From: Nannobrachium achirus
Taxonomy: Eukaryota; Chordata; Actinopteri; Myctophiformes; Myctophidae
Assembly: GCA_963921795.1 (NCBI GenBank)
Contig: OY997642.1
Span: 2,755,027 to 2,819,026, forward strand
DNA length: 64,000 nt
Reading direction: 5' to 3'
Below the pieces are notes generated by a model. The model was given only the letters and a program-made list of their open reading frames with translations. It did not search any database and was not told where the DNA came from. The translations under genes and the position numbers were made by a program. Of this stretch, positions 63,192 to 64,000 are shown in pieces. How positions within the stretch are numbered: the first letter of the stretch is position 1; the number at the start of each line of letters is the position of its first letter.

Positions 63192-63195
63192 TTAA

Positions 63196-63569
63196 GCCCT
63201 GTATGGGAAGCCGGCTTCCCATAACCAGTCACACAACTGTTTTTGTTCTGTTATTGGTCAATAAATCTATAGAGACAAAATCAAATTACAATTTCAATGT
63301 TGATTCTGCTACAGGGGCCCTACAGCACATATAATCAGCTGCCATTGTATTTTTCATCCATGCATTACTCATATTACATTATTATTACACATTATTTTTA
63401 CTTGTTTTCATAGTTTTTCACCCTATACTTTTACATTACTAATATTACAGCACTGCTCTCACTAAAACATCTATATATACTGTAGATATACAGATATACA
63501 GCGCGAGGCGTTGTGAGCTTGTAGATCGGCTATTGTAGGGGAAAAAGAGCAGACTAAGTACAGAGTGAA
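63196..63569. other. AT-rich, hairpin remnant, no gene
   Basis: GCGAGGCGTTGTGAGCTTGT AGATCGGCTATTG at about 63500-63536 is a right-arm copy of the recurring hairpin, with a degraded left arm (AGATATACAGATATACAGCG). The missing 5' exon(s) of fastk were not found here. Confidence 0.5.
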
Positions 63570-64000
63570 AGGTCAAGTTTATTAATTATTGACGGTTCAA
63601 ATTGTTAAATATCTGAAAACACAATAATTGACATGAATCCAAAATACACTGATGATTGTGCTGTCAAACAATGAAACTATATGGAATCTATGAACAGGTT
63701 GTGGGGGTCCCTGCTTCATCTCTCTCTCAACTAAGGGGTCCCTGCTTCATCTCTCTCTCAACTAAGGGGTCCCTGCTTCATCTCTCTCTCAACTAAGGGG
63801 TCCCTGCTTCATCTCTCTCTCAACTAAGGGGTCCCTGCTTCATCTCTCTCTCAACTAAGGGGTCCCTGCTTCATCTCTCTCTCAACTAAGGGGTCCCTGC
63901 TTCATCTCTCTCTCAACTAAGGGGTCCCTGCTTCATTTCTCTCTCAACTAAGGGGTCCCTGCTTCATCTCTCTCTCAACTAAGGGGTCCCTGCTTCATCT
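63570..64000. repeat. 31-bp minisatellite and flank, runs off the window
   Basis: Unit CTGCTTCATCTCTCTCTCAA CTAAGGGGTCC, about ten copies from 63710 to the edge. The preceding ATGAAACTATATGGAATCTA TGAACAGGTTGTGGG is the inverse of the block at 15150-15200, where only two to three units exist. Confidence 0.95.

Overview
This window is vertebrate nuclear DNA, most likely from a ray-finned (teleost) fish. It has a multi-exon fastk homologue with long introns, a fish-type L1/Tx1 LINE, many hAT and TTAA-flanked MITEs, Helitrons, and an extreme load of micro- and minisatellites. A gadiform-like, STR-rich genome would fit, but the species cannot be fixed from the sequence alone. There is one 200-base assembly gap (2720-2919).

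Layout. 1-14.8 kb: repeats only, no gene that I can support (minisatellites, hAT and TTAA MITEs, foldback elements, Helitron copies). 14.85-53.58 kb: fifteen coding exons of fastk on the minus strand, from the stop codon (14852) back to an internal exon ending at 53575. The splice phases agree through the whole chain and give 913 residues plus stop. The first coding exon(s) and promoter are not visible and probably lie beyond the window. The introns hold large tandem arrays, a klhdc3-like intronless retrocopy with an open 361-codon frame (30505-31590), and a broken duplicate of it (34777-37140). 53.7-63.2 kb: a three-level nest, with an apparently complete L1/Tx1 LINE (two open ORFs, 16-bp target duplication) inside a hAT element (8-bp duplication) inside a TTAA-flanked MITE. 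63.2-64 kb: another minisatellite running off the edge.

Most striking observation. Tandem duplications in fastk introns repeatedly contain the gene's own exon-intron junctions. Nine junctions belonging to seven exons (5, 6, 9, 10, 12, 14 and 15; exons 9 and 10 on both sides) are duplicated, from two copies up to about 55. Each unit carries a few to a few tens of exon bases plus the authentic GT donor or AG acceptor. The gene is therefore filled with more than a hundred decoy splice sites made from its own exon edges.

Second observation. A stem-loop with near-constant arms (AGCAGATCTACAAGCTCAC and its complement) but different loops recurs about 20 times. It sits in unrelated hosts: subterminal pairs in a TTAA MITE family, inside several hAT elements, and alone. 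Helitron copies show clean A|T insertion without target duplication, and one has a paralogous empty site next door.
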